64,000 nucleotides of DNA, from NCBI GenBank assembly GCA_008508345.1, contig QNGE01001315.1:84364-148363 (forward strand). The letters run 5' to 3'. The notes beneath the pieces were generated by a model, which was given only the letters and a program-made list of their open reading frames with translations, did not search any database and had not been told where the DNA came from. A program made the position numbers and the translations under genes. Shown in pieces: positions 46,411-58,711 of the stretch. Position 1 is the stretch's first letter, and the number at the start of each line of letters is the position of its first letter. Origin of the DNA: Paragonimus westermani. Taxonomy: Eukaryota; Platyhelminthes; Trematoda; Plagiorchiida; Troglotrematidae.

Positions 46411-48829
46411 CCCAACTGCCCTGTCACCTCCGTCCGAAAACCCGACTGGTAGGGCTTCTCTCCAATCATTGAACTTTGATCAGGATTTTGACTACTGGTA
46501 AGTAGTAATGGGTTCTTGTCTAATTTAAGCTAAACGTCGCCCTCAGATTGTGGTGGATTGCCAGGTCGGGGGTGCGAGTTTTCGAACGCTCGGCCGAATA
46601 CCTCANAGATGACCGTGACACACGCATTCCAGCTTCGATCTTGTTAGGGCTGGTCGGTAATGAACATACTCGTCACGATCGGGTTTTTAACCTCAGCCCT
46701 ACTTTCATGGAGCATCGGTGCTAACTGCTGTGACACTGACTTCACATTCACAATATCGAATTACTGCAGGTGAGCGCTCAATCGCAGTCGGTTGATCGAT
46801 TCCAGCTGAGGTCGTGACACTTCGCTATTTTGCTCTTCGATCCATCACTTATAACATGGGTAGAAAACGATTCTTTATTAGCCGTTGTTTTTGTACACCC
46901 ATGTCATCTTTGTTCAGATAGGTATGTTAAAAGCTTTCCGCAAGAAACACCAGAGTTCAGATTGTCAACATAAATCCGTTGGGCGGGACGACTGCTCAAA
47001 GACACCGTTTCTAATATGTTTACAGAGCAGAATAACCCTTTCAGCGTTGATCTGCCCATCTTAAACCTATCTGACGACATACCGAATCTGTTGCGTTTCA
47101 CGGTACTGTTTTCCCGTACAAACACAAGTGACCATTTATTAACAGCGGTACCAAGTATTATCACAAAGAAAAATCCTAATCATTATGTTGTACACAGATG
47201 GGAAACCAAAGGCTTTTTAATCAGTATTTTCCTCAAAGAATATTGCCTCAAATTCGTGCTACATACTCTGAACCAAGTCATCCATTTCAGAATAGATGTG
47301 CAGTGTGTCACCAAGAGTATATGTAAATGTTCCTGGAATCAGTGCAATAGAGCACCATGTGTACCGCCATGGAAATACAAAACTGGTGTGTAAATCAATG
47401 GGATGTCTTCTGGAAATGGATGCTGGTTAGTTTGGGTTTAAGCAAATCGTTTGCATCTTAAGAGCTCAAAGAGTTTCAGTTATTTAACTACGGTTCGGTG
47501 TAACACGCCAATACTTAAATGATTATGGGTGACCTTCTCATGACTGGAGGTTTTCAGAAAACAGTAATCGTGAAATAGTAAAATAAACTCCGGCGATCAC
47601 AAATAGAAATCAAGTTTGATCAAGTCATCTGAGGAATTTCATTTCGTTTTGACGACACGTTCACATAACATCGCCTCAGAGTCCACAAATGGGGCTGTAA
47701 ACCTAAAAACAATGTGGTTTGTCTCAGTTTGTATGGGGGAACCGTTAGGTTTCATGAAATCTTTTAGCACGTTGCAATTCTGTCTTCCATGAATGTATTA
47801 TCTATCGCTTGGTGAGAAACTTATCGCGATAGAACATTCCATCAGGGAAATATCGCAATTCTACTTCGCTCTTGATGCATGCTGGTTTCCAGCCCTGCCC
47901 TGCCTTCCGAACATTGGAAAACTTGTAAGCTGCCGGGCGCTATGGGTTGTGGACTGTGGTGGTCAGAACACTAAGATGGCGGGGGCCGAGATAATTGTCC
48001 TGAAGTCCGCACACACTCCCGCGCTAGCTAGTCAGGCCATGGCTACAGCGCTGTTTTTCGGCCATCCGCTAGCCCGACTCGGTTAGGAAGCTTGTTTTTA
48101 GGCAAGTCGGCATGGTGAGCCTTTCACCTGAAACATCTGTGAAACGTTCTGGACTTTGGACTCTGTCCCAAATACACAACTATGAGACTATCGATGGATC
48201 TATCGCTTGAAGCTGAAGATGTTGGAGGTACGCACCAACCAGTGTGGGGACGGGACGAGTCCGCATAACCACATCGAGCAAGCGTGTGCGTGTGTCACTG
48301 TACGTGTCAGCTTTGTGAGACGGTATCACCCCGTGGGCACACCAACGCGGAAGCGGCCACCCCCCGAACTGACAGCTTTCAACTGACCAATGTGGTCGCA
48401 GCCTGGTGTTGCAACTTATTCCGATTTTGACCGTGAGGTTTACATCGTTTTCTGGTTCGCACCAAAACTGAGCGGTCTGCACCACAAGTAATCAGGTGCA
48501 CAATACTGTCTCTGGCCTACACAGTCTTAGTGATTCCATTGGCCTCCCCGCCCTCAATCCCTCTGTGATGAAAGATCACAGGCCTATTAGGGGCTCTATT
48601 CGTCGTTACCCTAAGTGGCAAGCCTGCGGCTCTAAACTTAGTATATTACGGTCAAGCTCACTCGGATGATCAAAATCATTTGGTTTGCCGCCGCGTTTTC
48701 CAGTCCAGGGTTTCCTCGCATAGAGCAGGGTGGATGAATGGGTCTAAAGTACGACTGAAGGATGACGTCTATTTTGACAGCATGTGGACTATGGCCTTGT
48801 TGACTATCGGGTGTTACTCATAACCCAAT
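46411..48829. other. Intergenic, no gene supported
   Basis: It contains one N (46606) without a flanking duplication. Open frames at 47016-47393 and 48180-48485 lack recognisable domains or splice context. The 47880-48480 part is more GC-rich than its surroundings and may be an unassigned repeat. Confidence 0.35.
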
Positions 48830-49050
48830 GTGGCTGAGCGTTTATGCATGACGATTTTGTCATGCTCAGTGTGAGGTCAGTGGCGCAGTGGTGAACGCGG
48901 TTGCTTCATGAAAGCTTGGTCGAAGCTCTATTCACTCGGGTATAGCGCTTGTTTTTTAAAGGGGCTGACTGAAATGTCACTGAGAACGTGACCGCTGTGA
49001 TCATTTGTGTGTGTAATCAACGTAAAACCAAAATCCCCTACTACTCACCA
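48830..49050 (+). repeat. tRNA-derived SINE copy, plus orientation
   Basis: Leading piece GCTGAGCGTTTATGCATGAC, A-box-like GTGGCGCAGTGGTGAACGCG, body CTTGTTTTTTAAAGGGGCTG and tail AAAACCAAAATCCCCTACTA. The head is well kept, and the tail shows the true 3' end shared with 7946-8112. Confidence 0.66.
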
Positions 49051-50227
49051 CTTGTCGAGTTTGTTTGTTTGTCGTACGACACTTAATTGCTGGAACTAGT
49101 GCAGCCAACGTAAGTTGGCGACTTCTGCAACGACGCCATGATTTCACAGTTCAAGTGATAGGCTCTACAGTGTTTAACTGGGATATCTTTGATAAAGTGT
49201 GTAACTTTGGATAATATACCCAATTTTGTTTCGTTATGACAAACACTGACCTACATGAGTATCACCTTTAGCTGGACTGGCGTCGGGTCCAGTGGACAAA
49301 TTAGGCAAATGAAACGTGTTGACTTGTGTCATCTCAGCGAGTTCAGTCAGTGGGACTACCAATTGCAGTAGTTAGGTTTCGCACACTAAACGGTTATGCG
49401 ACCGATTATGGTCCAGGCAGGCGTGTCCGAAATTCCCATCACCGTGTGACAGCCGCAGCAAGCTTGGGATCTACTGGTCGAACAATCATGGCACGTGTGT
49501 GACTCATCTCCGCCGCCTTGCTGACAAAACCGGATGGGGCACCCGGAGTGGTCGATCATCCGCGGCATTCCAGTGTGGGCAAATAGCGTCCAGATCAGGC
49601 GGTAACCAGTTGCAAGTCTACCTTGGCTTAAAAGCTCCAGATGTGAATCAAACAAAGCAAGCCTGGCCATAAGTGCGGCGTGGGGACCTATCTGTCACGC
49701 CAACAACGGAACAGAGAAACTGGCAGGAGGACCGTGACCTTCGAAAGTGGTCAACTAAATATGAAGATGAATCAGTCGGTAACTTATACTTTGATGACCA
49801 AGCAGGCCACTGTAGAATCCATACAATGAGTGAGCATCATCACTGTGGAAGTGAGCGTGTGACAACTGTCGTATGTTAGACAGCAACCTGATGACTAAGC
49901 ATTGCTGCTTCCATCCATTCTTTGATCGTCAATTTTTCTTGCATTCGAAACTCTTACTGTAATGATTACAAGTATCCCTGCAAAGATCAACTGGACCAGT
50001 TGAATTGAACATGGTGAACCATTCTTCCCATGGAAGTTCACCACTACATAATCCATGGGTGTAATGTTAATTGCCTGTCGAACCTTTGTTCCCGAGTAGT
50101 AACTCAATCTGGTGAATTTACTGGCGAACTTTTGTTTATCCGAAACGTTGGTTTCACTTATGTCCCTTCGTGTAGCCAACAAGTGTTTTGTGATATTTGG
50201 TCATGTTCGCATTGGTCTTTTGTTTAG
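49051..50227. other. Intergenic, no gene supported
   Basis: Open frames at 49386-49670 (minus) and 49673-49879 (plus) lack recognisable features. The stretch ends in a pyrimidine-rich acceptor-like tract (CTTTTGTTTAG). Confidence 0.3.
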
Positions 50228-50403
50228 GTTCTTGTCACTTCGGTGGATTCGGTTTCCAGATGGAATGTTCACCAGATGAACGCATTCGACTTCTACGAAC
50301 AGGAAATGATGAAATGAATATTGATAATAAAAACAACGGTAAGATTGATGTGACTATTGCAGAAACAGAATATAACCCTCAGTCTGTTAAAAGTCTTGAG
50401 TAG
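50228..50403 (+). CDS. Weak candidate exon, unrecognised
   Basis: A good acceptor is followed by SCHFGGFGFQMECSPDERIR and LLRTGNDEMNIDNKNN. At that point there is a good donor (AACG|GTAAGA at 50338). Reading on without splicing gives a stop at 50401-50403. It could be an internal or terminal exon of an otherwise unseen gene. No upstream partner was found. Confidence 0.28.
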
Positions 50404-50929
50404 GTTTCAACAGAAAAAAGAAACCAGGCGAAGAGTTACGAATGAAAGGTGTAATGAGTTTGAATTGGAACGGTTTCTTGACTAGAGAAAGTTCACTCAA
50501 TCAAAACCCACGTATGAGCTGATGCAAGGAGAGTTGAGGAAGATCGGTGCCAACTAATCAAAGATGGTGATCGGCTACCATATCAAATTTATTTGTAAAG
50601 GGTGGAGATTGAAACAATTTGTTGCATGCCCGAGTTAGACAACCGAGTTTCGCGAGGCAAGGTCTTGGGATGTGGCAACGAAAGGGGTCAATCAAAGCAC
50701 GAAAACGCTTATCAGCCACCAGCAACCACAAACACTGTTGTTCCTCCACAAAAAGGGTGCTGTCTTCCCAATAAATTGGGATTGCTTAGTGCTGCTCAGA
50801 CTAACATTGCTCTAGTTTTTCCAATCTGTTAGCTCACCACGCGACAGGAGGAACAAGCAAGCACGCACGCCACACGAAGCGTTCAGAGGCGAATGGAACC
50901 GCAGCGGCATGACTATCACATATGCAGTG
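50404..50929. other. No feature seen
   Basis: Non-coding by inspection. Frames on both strands near 50600-50830 show no recognised motif. Confidence 0.3.
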
Positions 50930-52034
50930 TTGAGCCAATCGCTTTCCTTGATCGCCTTCCGATTGGCCGTGACTAACCTTGAAAAACTAGCTGCCTTGCA
51001 CTCTACTGGCTGCAATTTCGGCCCGTTTGGTTTATCTACACATCTCATTTCACTCACAATTTGCTGCGCCCTGTGGGCCACCTTGAGATACAAGATGGCC
51101 CGCGAGTTTTTCAAGGTATCGTTTCTTACCGAATGCACACGTGACGGTCGGTCTCCCTATCAATTCCTGCGGCTATTGAGAAAGAATAAGCTGAAGGAGA
51201 CGTATTGCGACTGCATACATCGAAACCGCACGAATACGACTTGTTGATCTGTGTCAAACACATTGCCGTCTTCTTCCCACCGTAGAAAACGTATCATTGT
51301 GCAATCGTATCGTGTTGACACAATTCTGTAAAACGATCAACGATCGTACGAAGAGGACTTACATCAGCCGTTCCACTGGATCCCATTAAGTATGTATTGA
51401 ACTGTTCTTCAGTACACTGGAATTCTTTGCAATTAGAAGCCTTAGTTTTGGGTTTAGATTATAAAATACCATCATATAGGCCTAATCGTATTTATATTGA
51501 AGCCCAGATTGAGAGCTTAGTTGATCAAGTATCAGATCTTCAGCCAACTACTATTGACAACCTAGGCTGGCTTAAGACCAAACTCACTGATATAGTTAAC
51601 GGGATTTATCATGACTCCGATCAATGGCCGGCGTGCTATCACACAGCAATACCTGCAATTACTAAGAGAACTTAAATCAAAAAATGTAGTAATACTTAAG
51701 CCAGACAGGGGCTCCGGGGGCACTCATTTTAGACCAGGACGCATATGTGCAGATGTTGTCAATATTAGAGGACCGAACAAATATTAAGAAAATAGAAATA
51801 GAAAACGTCATTGAAATAGAAGGTCGCATAGCACGGCATCTTCAACTTCTCTTACAAATCCGCTTAATCGATGACAAGACGTACAAAGCCCTTAAACCAT
51901 GTGGGTCGTCGACACCTCAGCTCTACGGCCTCCCCAAAACACACAAGTCTGGAATGCCTCTCAGATCTAACCTGGCGATGACAAATTCTCCGTACCATAA
52001 ATTGGCACGCTAGTTAGTCACGATCCTAACTCCA

Positions 52035-52540
52035 TTGAAACAAAGGTTTCAAGCGCAATCTATTAAAGAGTCTTTTGAATTGATCAGTGACTTGGACAAC
52101 ATCAATCTTGCTAATGAGTTGATGTGTTCCATAGACGTCCAGTCACTACTCACGAATGTCCCGCTACACGAGACAATCGATTATACTTGTGAGCTCGCTG
52201 AAATGAGCCACATTACTTTGCTTATGCCTAGTGATGCTCGGAAGGAAGCCTTATTGTTATTTACTGAAAACATCAGCTTCTATTTTCTTGCTCGGTGCTA
52301 CCGCCAAATAGACGGGGTAGCCATGGGAAGTCCACTAGGGCCCATCTTAGAAGATCTTTTTGTGTTAAGGATTGAGCAAGAATTAGACCCTGACAGCGAG
52401 TCTGTCATGCTACAAACGCTACGTCGATGATACACTAGTATTCAGTCGGTCCAAACAGGCAATAGATAACACAGTCCAGCGCTTAAATAGTTGTCACCTC
52501 AACCTGAATTTGAGACGGACAATTGTTTGTCGTTTCTAGA
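52035..52540 (+). pseudogene. Penelope-type reverse transcriptase core
   Basis: Motifs A and B are in one frame to 52430, and the YVDD box follows in another frame (YVDDTLVFSRSKQAIDN). The frameshift between them, plus a stop just before the block at 52013, rules out a functional protein. The residues themselves (D in motif A, DD in YVDD) are preserved, so decay is mainly by indels. Confidence 0.8.
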
Positions 52541-53304
52541 CATACCCATTGGTCGCCGGGAGGTTGGCTGTATTAAACGAGCTGTCTATAGCAAATCCAC
52601 GTGGCCCGGTCAAAACCTGAACTTTAGTAGTGTGGCGAGGACGGATGGTCACACTATACTGCTTACACCACCACTATTCAATAGTGAGGCAACAGTATGG
52701 ATTTCAACATCGAAATTGCAGCGAGACAAATACGGGGAAAATACGGGAAGGATCAGTGGATGACAGCATCGCGTAGAATGGCTCTTGCTACCTGAAGGAA
52801 TTGAGTATTGGCGCCCAAAGTGACCGGGACGTTCGGAGACCAGTGTCGTGTGCAAATCAGTGTTTTTGTTAGTAGTCCGGTTGAGACACAACCCGTGCAC
52901 TGGTTTTCCGAGCAGACAACCCTTGTGCAGTCCGCGTTTTTGGTTCACAACAGTAGTTTCACACCGGTCCATCACAAACGTGCATTACTGAATACATTGC
53001 TCACACGCACAAAACGAATCTGTACACAGGACGGTGCTGTGGAGGAACCAGATTTGGCCACGTTCGTACCACAATGGATTGGTTATCCAAAAAGGTTAAC
53101 AAAAAGACATAGTAGACCGAAACCACACTCCGAACAGGTGGCCACAGTCAGAAAAAAAGGAGGTTTATACAGAATTGCCTTTTAAAGGTGAGTACAGTAT
53201 GCATCAAATAACACGAAGACCAATGAATTCGATTAAACGGACATTTAAAGCAGTAGAAACAAACATAGGAATCTCCTGTTACATTAGTCAAAGAAGATCA
53301 GCCT

Positions 53305-53645
53305 GTCAGTGCCATCTCACATCTACCAATTTACATGTAACTGCAAAGAAATTTACATAAGCAGAACCGAGAGATGTTTGATCTCCAGAATGAAGGAACA
53401 TTTACCTAAATGGGTGCGGAACGCCATACTACCGAAGAACGGCAATGTCCTTGAAACACGCAAGCAACCAGTGTCCGCAGTCGCAAGACACGTCCTGACC
53501 ATTGGTCACGGCATTCAGAATCTCATTACGTCATTCCAGTCCAAAATTATTAGGGTTTGCTGAAGCAGTCAAAATCAATCGACTGAAGCCAGCCCTCTGT
53601 ATTCAGAAACAATTGTTCGTGAATTTAACCCTTCCCTGGACTTAG
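53305..53645 (+). pseudogene. GIY-YIG endonuclease domain of the Penelope-like element
   Basis: SHIYQFTCNCKEIYISRTER and then CLISRMKEHLPKW fit the (Y)xCxCxxxYIGRTxRxLxxRxxEH pattern of Penelope nucleases. The conserved glycine of YIG is serine here, which should weaken DNA cleavage. The conserved Arg and the EH remain. The distal end aligns with the family C terminus. Confidence 0.7.
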
Positions 53646-56379
53646 GGACCTTTCCCAACCCACCGATCGACTAGTCATCCCACCCACCCCCTAACTGATC
53701 GATATAAAGAAAAAAAGCCGTTTCATGTTACTGTAAATTTGGTGCTGAAGTGTCATTACGAAATGCTTGCATCTACCAGCTTTTCTAGTTCTAACGGTTT
53801 TGTTCAAATTTCCGAAGGGAATGAGCTGTTTCAAACATTCCATGAAAGCACTAGGATCGGGTTTTTGGATTGCTTAATTCTTTCGGAAATACCCATTGAG
53901 GCCATGAGAACAACAGAGTAGCAAACAAAACCCGTTTTCCATGTTGATGATTAGGCTAATTACAAAACAACATGAGAACATTAACTAGGGTGAGTCCGAA
54001 AAACAGTTAGCAGGTGGCATGTTTGTTATCAGTTACGCAACCAGTGTTCCAAATCGTGGGCTTGGTTGATTGTGGGCCAAGGGAGATTAAGTGTCCACAT
54101 AAAGTTCTTCTGAACGCAGGGGTCGGGACTGCGGAATCGAATACCGAGGTCAGTGGTAGTTACAACAGAAAGATAGCTATCTTCTGTAAGTTTGAACAAA
54201 TGACCACCAGTATGGAGTTTCAGATTTCCCACATTACTCCTCCATTTATTTGCTCTATGCAGGTTTTCGTTTAGTGTGCTGCGCATTCCATATAAATACA
54301 GCTTGAGATTGCCACAAATCACATTGACCTCCGTTACAAGAATGTACAAGTGTTTGATGTCTCTGCCATATGCAAGACCATTTGAACTCACGTCTCTGAC
54401 CTAGTAACCTCGATGTGCCACGAACACTATACCACCGGAAATTCAATACCAAAATCAATACAAAAAGGACAACATTGTAGTTGGATAACCTCATTTCTAA
54501 GCACTTTTAGTTAGAACGACTGTACGTGTTATATCGTGTTCTGGGAACACAGCTTTCGCTACCTTTCTGGCCTCTCTGTCTGACTCCTCCAAACACTGCA
54601 GTAGCTATTCACGTTGAAAAGTATACCAGAAGCAGTACCAGCAGCCATGAAGTCATACTGTTGTCTGATCATTTTGGAATACAGAGAACAGGTCTGATTG
54701 CGGCTACGTCACTTATGATGTTCAGGACCGTACATTATCCTCACGTACATCACGCATAAGAATAACTGATAAAATGTCATCTTGGTGGCTTCCATATCGT
54801 GTCCCATATGCCACCTGATGTGTGTTCGCCTGTAAGATCTGTTTATCTATGTTCCTGAATCTGTCTAACGTGTCAGTATGCATCTTGCATCATTTGCATA
54901 CATATGAACATATTTGTTTCAGTTCACTTCTCTTCCTATTGCACAGCGTCTCTGTGTACTTAAATATATTCTGCGATTACCACAGACGTCAGAACACATG
55001 TGTCGTATATTCTCCTTCTGTTTAGGCCCAAGAACTTGTGTCAGAACATCCCATTTTCACTTATTGGAAACATGGAAATAGGTTGAGATATGCCTAAACT
55101 ATTCGAATGTACATGAAACCCACTTAGATCACCTGCTTTTTTAAGAAACTGCAAGGATGAGTCAGTATGACCTTATCGGACCACGCTGGTTTCTAGTTAA
55201 AAAGCGAGCGTGATTCGTTTTACTACGATGCCAGTTGTTCAGTATATTGAACAGGTTGCCTTAACGTTGAATAAACTTAGAGGACTTCGTCGTTCTTTTT
55301 ACCAGATGGCGCTGAATGCACATTTTGAAGAATCGGCTGGTAGAGAAAGACTAGTATTTGCGTCGAATGCTATGTAATGCCGTTAAGAATATTGAACTTC
55401 GCAGCGACGGTCAGTGACTTACGCCGATTGTGATGTTGAGAGTAAACAACTCCCCAGGATTTATGGGAATGGTTACTAATAATTTGTGTATTGCGGTCCT
55501 GATTAACTGATGTAAAATGGAGCCCACTGATCAGATTACTTAGTTTGGCCGCGACAGTTCTCGCTGTATGGTATGCGCTCTAGACAAACAACAACGCACA
55601 TACCTACAACGAAATTATTTCAAGTAAGTTACAATCGTGCAACAAATCCGGTCCTTTTAACGAAACGGAACACAACTGTCAGCACCACTCAGCTGAATTA
55701 GCAAAAATAAACCAACACAAATATTCCGACCACTTAACTGTTCAGAGGTATTTGATTCGTAGAGTCAACTCCCAAACTGGCTGCATAAAGTCCCCGGATT
55801 TCAAGTGGCTAGCTAAACTGGAGCTGACCACCCCAGACAACACTAACGACTTATAATTTAAACCAGGAAGGTAGGTTTTGGTGGGCGAACAAGTCAACGA
55901 TACAATTATTGTAGTGTTCAGTAAAATAGCCTAGACACTCGTGGGTTACGTTCAGACAGGACTGTCGGTGGACTACAGCCGACATGCTTAATCGAATGGG
56001 TCATTACTAAGAACGTTCGGCACAATCAACGAAAATCCGAGACAAAAGACATCATCATCATAGGTAGCAATAAGTCAGCGGTTCAGATTGATGCTTAAAT
56101 GCCACACAACCGTGAGGAAAAAAAGCGAACACTGTACAGGAAGAGAGATCAAAAAAGAGGGGAGGGGAAGGAACTTAACCACTAAGTCTATATTCAGACA
56201 TTCAACAGTTAGGTGTCTACACCTTACAAACAAACAACCAAGCTGTAGGTGAAACTAAGACGTCATTAGCAAAATGGCCTCCTTACGGCTCTCACTGTCC
56301 CACGTCATTAAACGCATTCACTTCACAGACGACTCAGCCAAACGATGACAACATTCACGCCACTAAATTCGATTAGCCG
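53646..56379. other. Intergenic, no gene supported
   Basis: The first 100 bp or so may be the Penelope 3' non-coding part. Open frames at 54014-54274, 54029-54391 and 54526-54759 show no domain. Otherwise AT-rich with nothing recognised. Confidence 0.35.
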
Positions 56380-57330
56380 CCATCTCACCTAAAGTCTCAA
56401 GCCACCGACTCGCCAGGTCCCCAACCCAGGAGACAAACCCCTATGTACAATGGTCAACCCCTTCGTGAACGATTTNATGAGCCATAATGGCAGTTTTTAG
56501 GTGTCTATGGAAGCGTTCAACAAGGCCATTTGCCATTGGATGATACGCAGTAGTACGAATTGGGAACCTCGATCGGTGGTGATTGTGGACGGCACTCCGA
56601 AATTCGAGACCCAACATGTAACAAAGGCGCGCGCGACAGTGGCGGCAGTAGTATCTGTAATGAGGATTGATTCAGGCCAACGGGTGAAACGATCCACACA
56701 AGTAAGAATGTAAGAATTACCATTGGATACTGGCAGTGGACCAACAATATCAACATGTACATGGTCAAAACGTGAATCGGGTGCGGCGAAAGTTCCAAGG
56801 GTAGATTGTGTATGGCGAATTACTTTAGAACGCTGACAACCGATGCAACTTTTTGCCCAACCTCTAATCTCTTTGTTCATATTCGGCCACACAAATCGCT
56901 GAGCAATGAGTCGTACTGTAGCCCTAATTCCTGGCTGTGACACGTTGTGTAAGGCATTGAAAACATGTCGTCGCATAGCCGACGGCACAAGGGGTCTGGG
57001 TATGGCTGTGGAAATGTCGCAATCAGTAGTGCCGGGATGAGTATACAGTGGGACCGGTTGAATGTTGAGCGAGCATGGGACCACGGTCGAGGCGGATAAC
57101 TGTTGCTCTTCTTTTTGTAACCTCGCCATTTCAGCGAAATCCACAGTAGACGCAGTGTCGATTGAGTCCACATCTGGACGTGAGAGCGCGCCGGCAACAA
57201 CGGGGGACATCGGACCACGTTGAGGTAACACATACGAAGTGTCGATGCGGTAATTAGCGCGGACAAACGGAATGTGTCGGTTATGACTGTCCTGTCCAAA
57301 GTGACATCTACACATGAACTGCCAGCAGGA
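56380..57330 (-). pseudogene. Gypsy-type integrase fragment (end of pol)
   Basis: Minus strand: end of RNase H (SPVVAGALSRPDV), then the integrase zinc-binding H-X5-H-X33-C-X2-C (H117, H123, C157, C160 of the 272-codon frame), then catalytic Asp189 (HVDIVGPLP) and Asp248 (TTDRGSQF). After SQF about 18-20 codons expected before the next motif are missing and the frame shifts. The catalytic-Glu region then appears in another frame (YHPMANGLVERFHRHLKTAI, from about 56545 down). The N at 56476 falls just after this. Integrase inserts element DNA into the genome, but this copy is inactive. The reverse transcriptase is absent upstream, where unrelated LINE sequence begins. Confidence 0.82.
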
Positions 57331-57564
57331 ATGTTCCTCGTAACTCCTAACAATTTCATGTGTTTCTCAGAGGTCCAGTGTCTGTTCAACCAACATACTG
57401 CCATGCCGCATGCTACTGTATCCGCTTCACAAACTGCCTGTGAGATATGGGTCCAGCAGCTATTAGGATTTTCCGAGTGAGGACTGACTGCTAAGCCTGA
57501 TTTCTATGCTAGTTTAGTGTTTATGCTCTAACGATGGTATAGCCAGTTTCCCAACAGCTAGTCG
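57331..57564. other. Junction between integrase and LINE fragments
   Basis: No gene. This is the breakpoint where two truncated minus-strand elements meet. Confidence 0.35.
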
Positions 57565-58335
57565 TTACTGTCGGTGAGGTCGTTGCCCAGCGAAAGTAAG
57601 AACGAAACGACAACGTACCAACGCATGATCTGAATCCAAGTCTGTGCTCCAATGCGAACGCCAGACATGAATGGAACCCCGCCACTCATAACTAACAACT
57701 ATGTGATCCATCTGAGACCAAATATGGCAATCACGTGCATGATGTCTAAAACTAGTGCTGGCCAAAAATAGCTTATGCTCAACGCACAGCTGTAGCAGTC
57801 GCCTGCCATGTAAGAGATATTTGCCCTCACCAAGGCGGTCGACCTGGGCGTTCATATCTCCGGCCAGAATGAATATATCATAACCATGTTTCAACCGAAG
57901 GAGAGCGGTCAGATCCGAATAAAAGAAGTCCTTGACACCGACATCACTGCAATTAGTTGGAACGTGAGCAGATGCAATGGAGAGATTTCCGAAAGTTTTG
58001 CTTACAGAGCTGGCCTTAACAGAACCGGCCAAGCGGACGGCACAAAGTCTACTGTTAACAGGAATCCAATCCACCAATGCGACTGCGGTCTTCGTGCTGA
58101 GGAACATACCTACTCCAGCTTGACCGCTAACGGCAGCCGTGCAATCGCCCGAAGTGTATGACCAGTTTCGGGTAGATCGTGTGGGTGGTGTTAGTTCCGC
58201 ATGTTGACTGGGTTCTAGTCTCTGAAATGCAGCAGATATTGACATTCAGCGAGTCTAACGTTCACGCGAGAGCGACCTGTTGACCTATCTGTTTTAGAGT
58301 GCGAACGTTGAAACCACCCATATTACTTCGCATTC
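57565..58335 (-). pseudogene. LINE endonuclease fragment (second family)
   Basis: Minus strand: the N-terminal block GGFNVRTLKQIGQQVALA and ICCISETRTQ (about 58335-58230, with a stop) in one frame, then a 226-codon open frame with VDWIPVNSRLCAVRLAGSV, ILAGDMNAQVDRL (catalytic Asp/Asn pair), IWSQMDHIVVSY and LDSDHALVRCRF (the terminal Asp-His). This is an APE-type endonuclease of a LINE distinct from the intact one at 23146-26526, whose equivalent blocks read TIGTWNERTLLD and ALSETRL. The RT is missing and the fragment ends next to Gypsy integrase. Confidence 0.78.
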
Positions 58336-58510
58336 TGGGTCTAAGCAAGAGATGAAGGAGGTCTGAGACTGAGTGGTAAGAGATGGGACTTAACGACACA
58401 ATACTGCTATGATTTGCTATATCTGTGTGTGGGACCTGCAGAGTAATTACCAGAGATGGAGGTTGGGAGGGACCTGAGAGCTACGTCTGATAGGACAGTG
58501 GAGGAGTCAG

Positions 58511-58711
58511 CAGTAGCATGTTTTCGCCTACCCACCCTGCTGTATGCAGCAGACAGGACGATCCGGTTCATATTGCGAAACGACCGATACAGCATGGAAT
58601 TGTTGTTGTTGTGGGTATTCACGTTTGTGACTGGGCTGAGATACTGCCAGGTCGCCCAGACCTAGACAGGAGAACGATTAGGGTTGTCAACCAAAGCCTT
58701 TGGCTCAAAAG
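58511..58711 (-). repeat. LINE 5' leader block, second copy
   Basis: Matches 26494-26694. Read on the minus strand it contains AGWVGENMLLLTPPLS in the same frame position as SGWIGENMLLPSTHPH at the N terminus of the intact LINE ORF, followed here by a stop. Confidence 0.68.

Larger units (their letters stand above)
50930..53645 (+). mobile_element. Penelope-like retroelement, multiply frameshifted
   Basis: Read across frames it has, in order: an N-terminal region (FKVSFLTECTRDGRSPYQF near 51110-51170), the pre-RT block (SSVHWNSLQLEALVLGLDYK at about 51403), KNVVILKPDRGSG, LILDQDAYVQMLSILEDRT, YGLPKTHKSGMPLRSN, the RT motif A CSIDVQSLLTNVPLHETI, motif B GVAMGSPLGPILEDLF, the catalytic YVDD (about 52427), CLSFLDIPI, then a linker, a GIY-YIG-like nuclease and the typical end KPALCIQKQFVREFNLPW at about 53640. 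Such elements make one RT plus GIY-YIG protein. At least two frameshifts and stops (51675, 52013, 52430) make it a pseudogene. It is independent of the LINEs by family. Confidence 0.85.

Noticed and set aside
46606..46606. N at 46606 checked for a join duplication
   Set aside because: The sequences on the two sides do not repeat each other, so no artefact can be claimed.
47016..47393. 125-codon plus-strand open frame
   Set aside because: Frames of this length occur by chance at this scale. No splice context, domain or composition signal.
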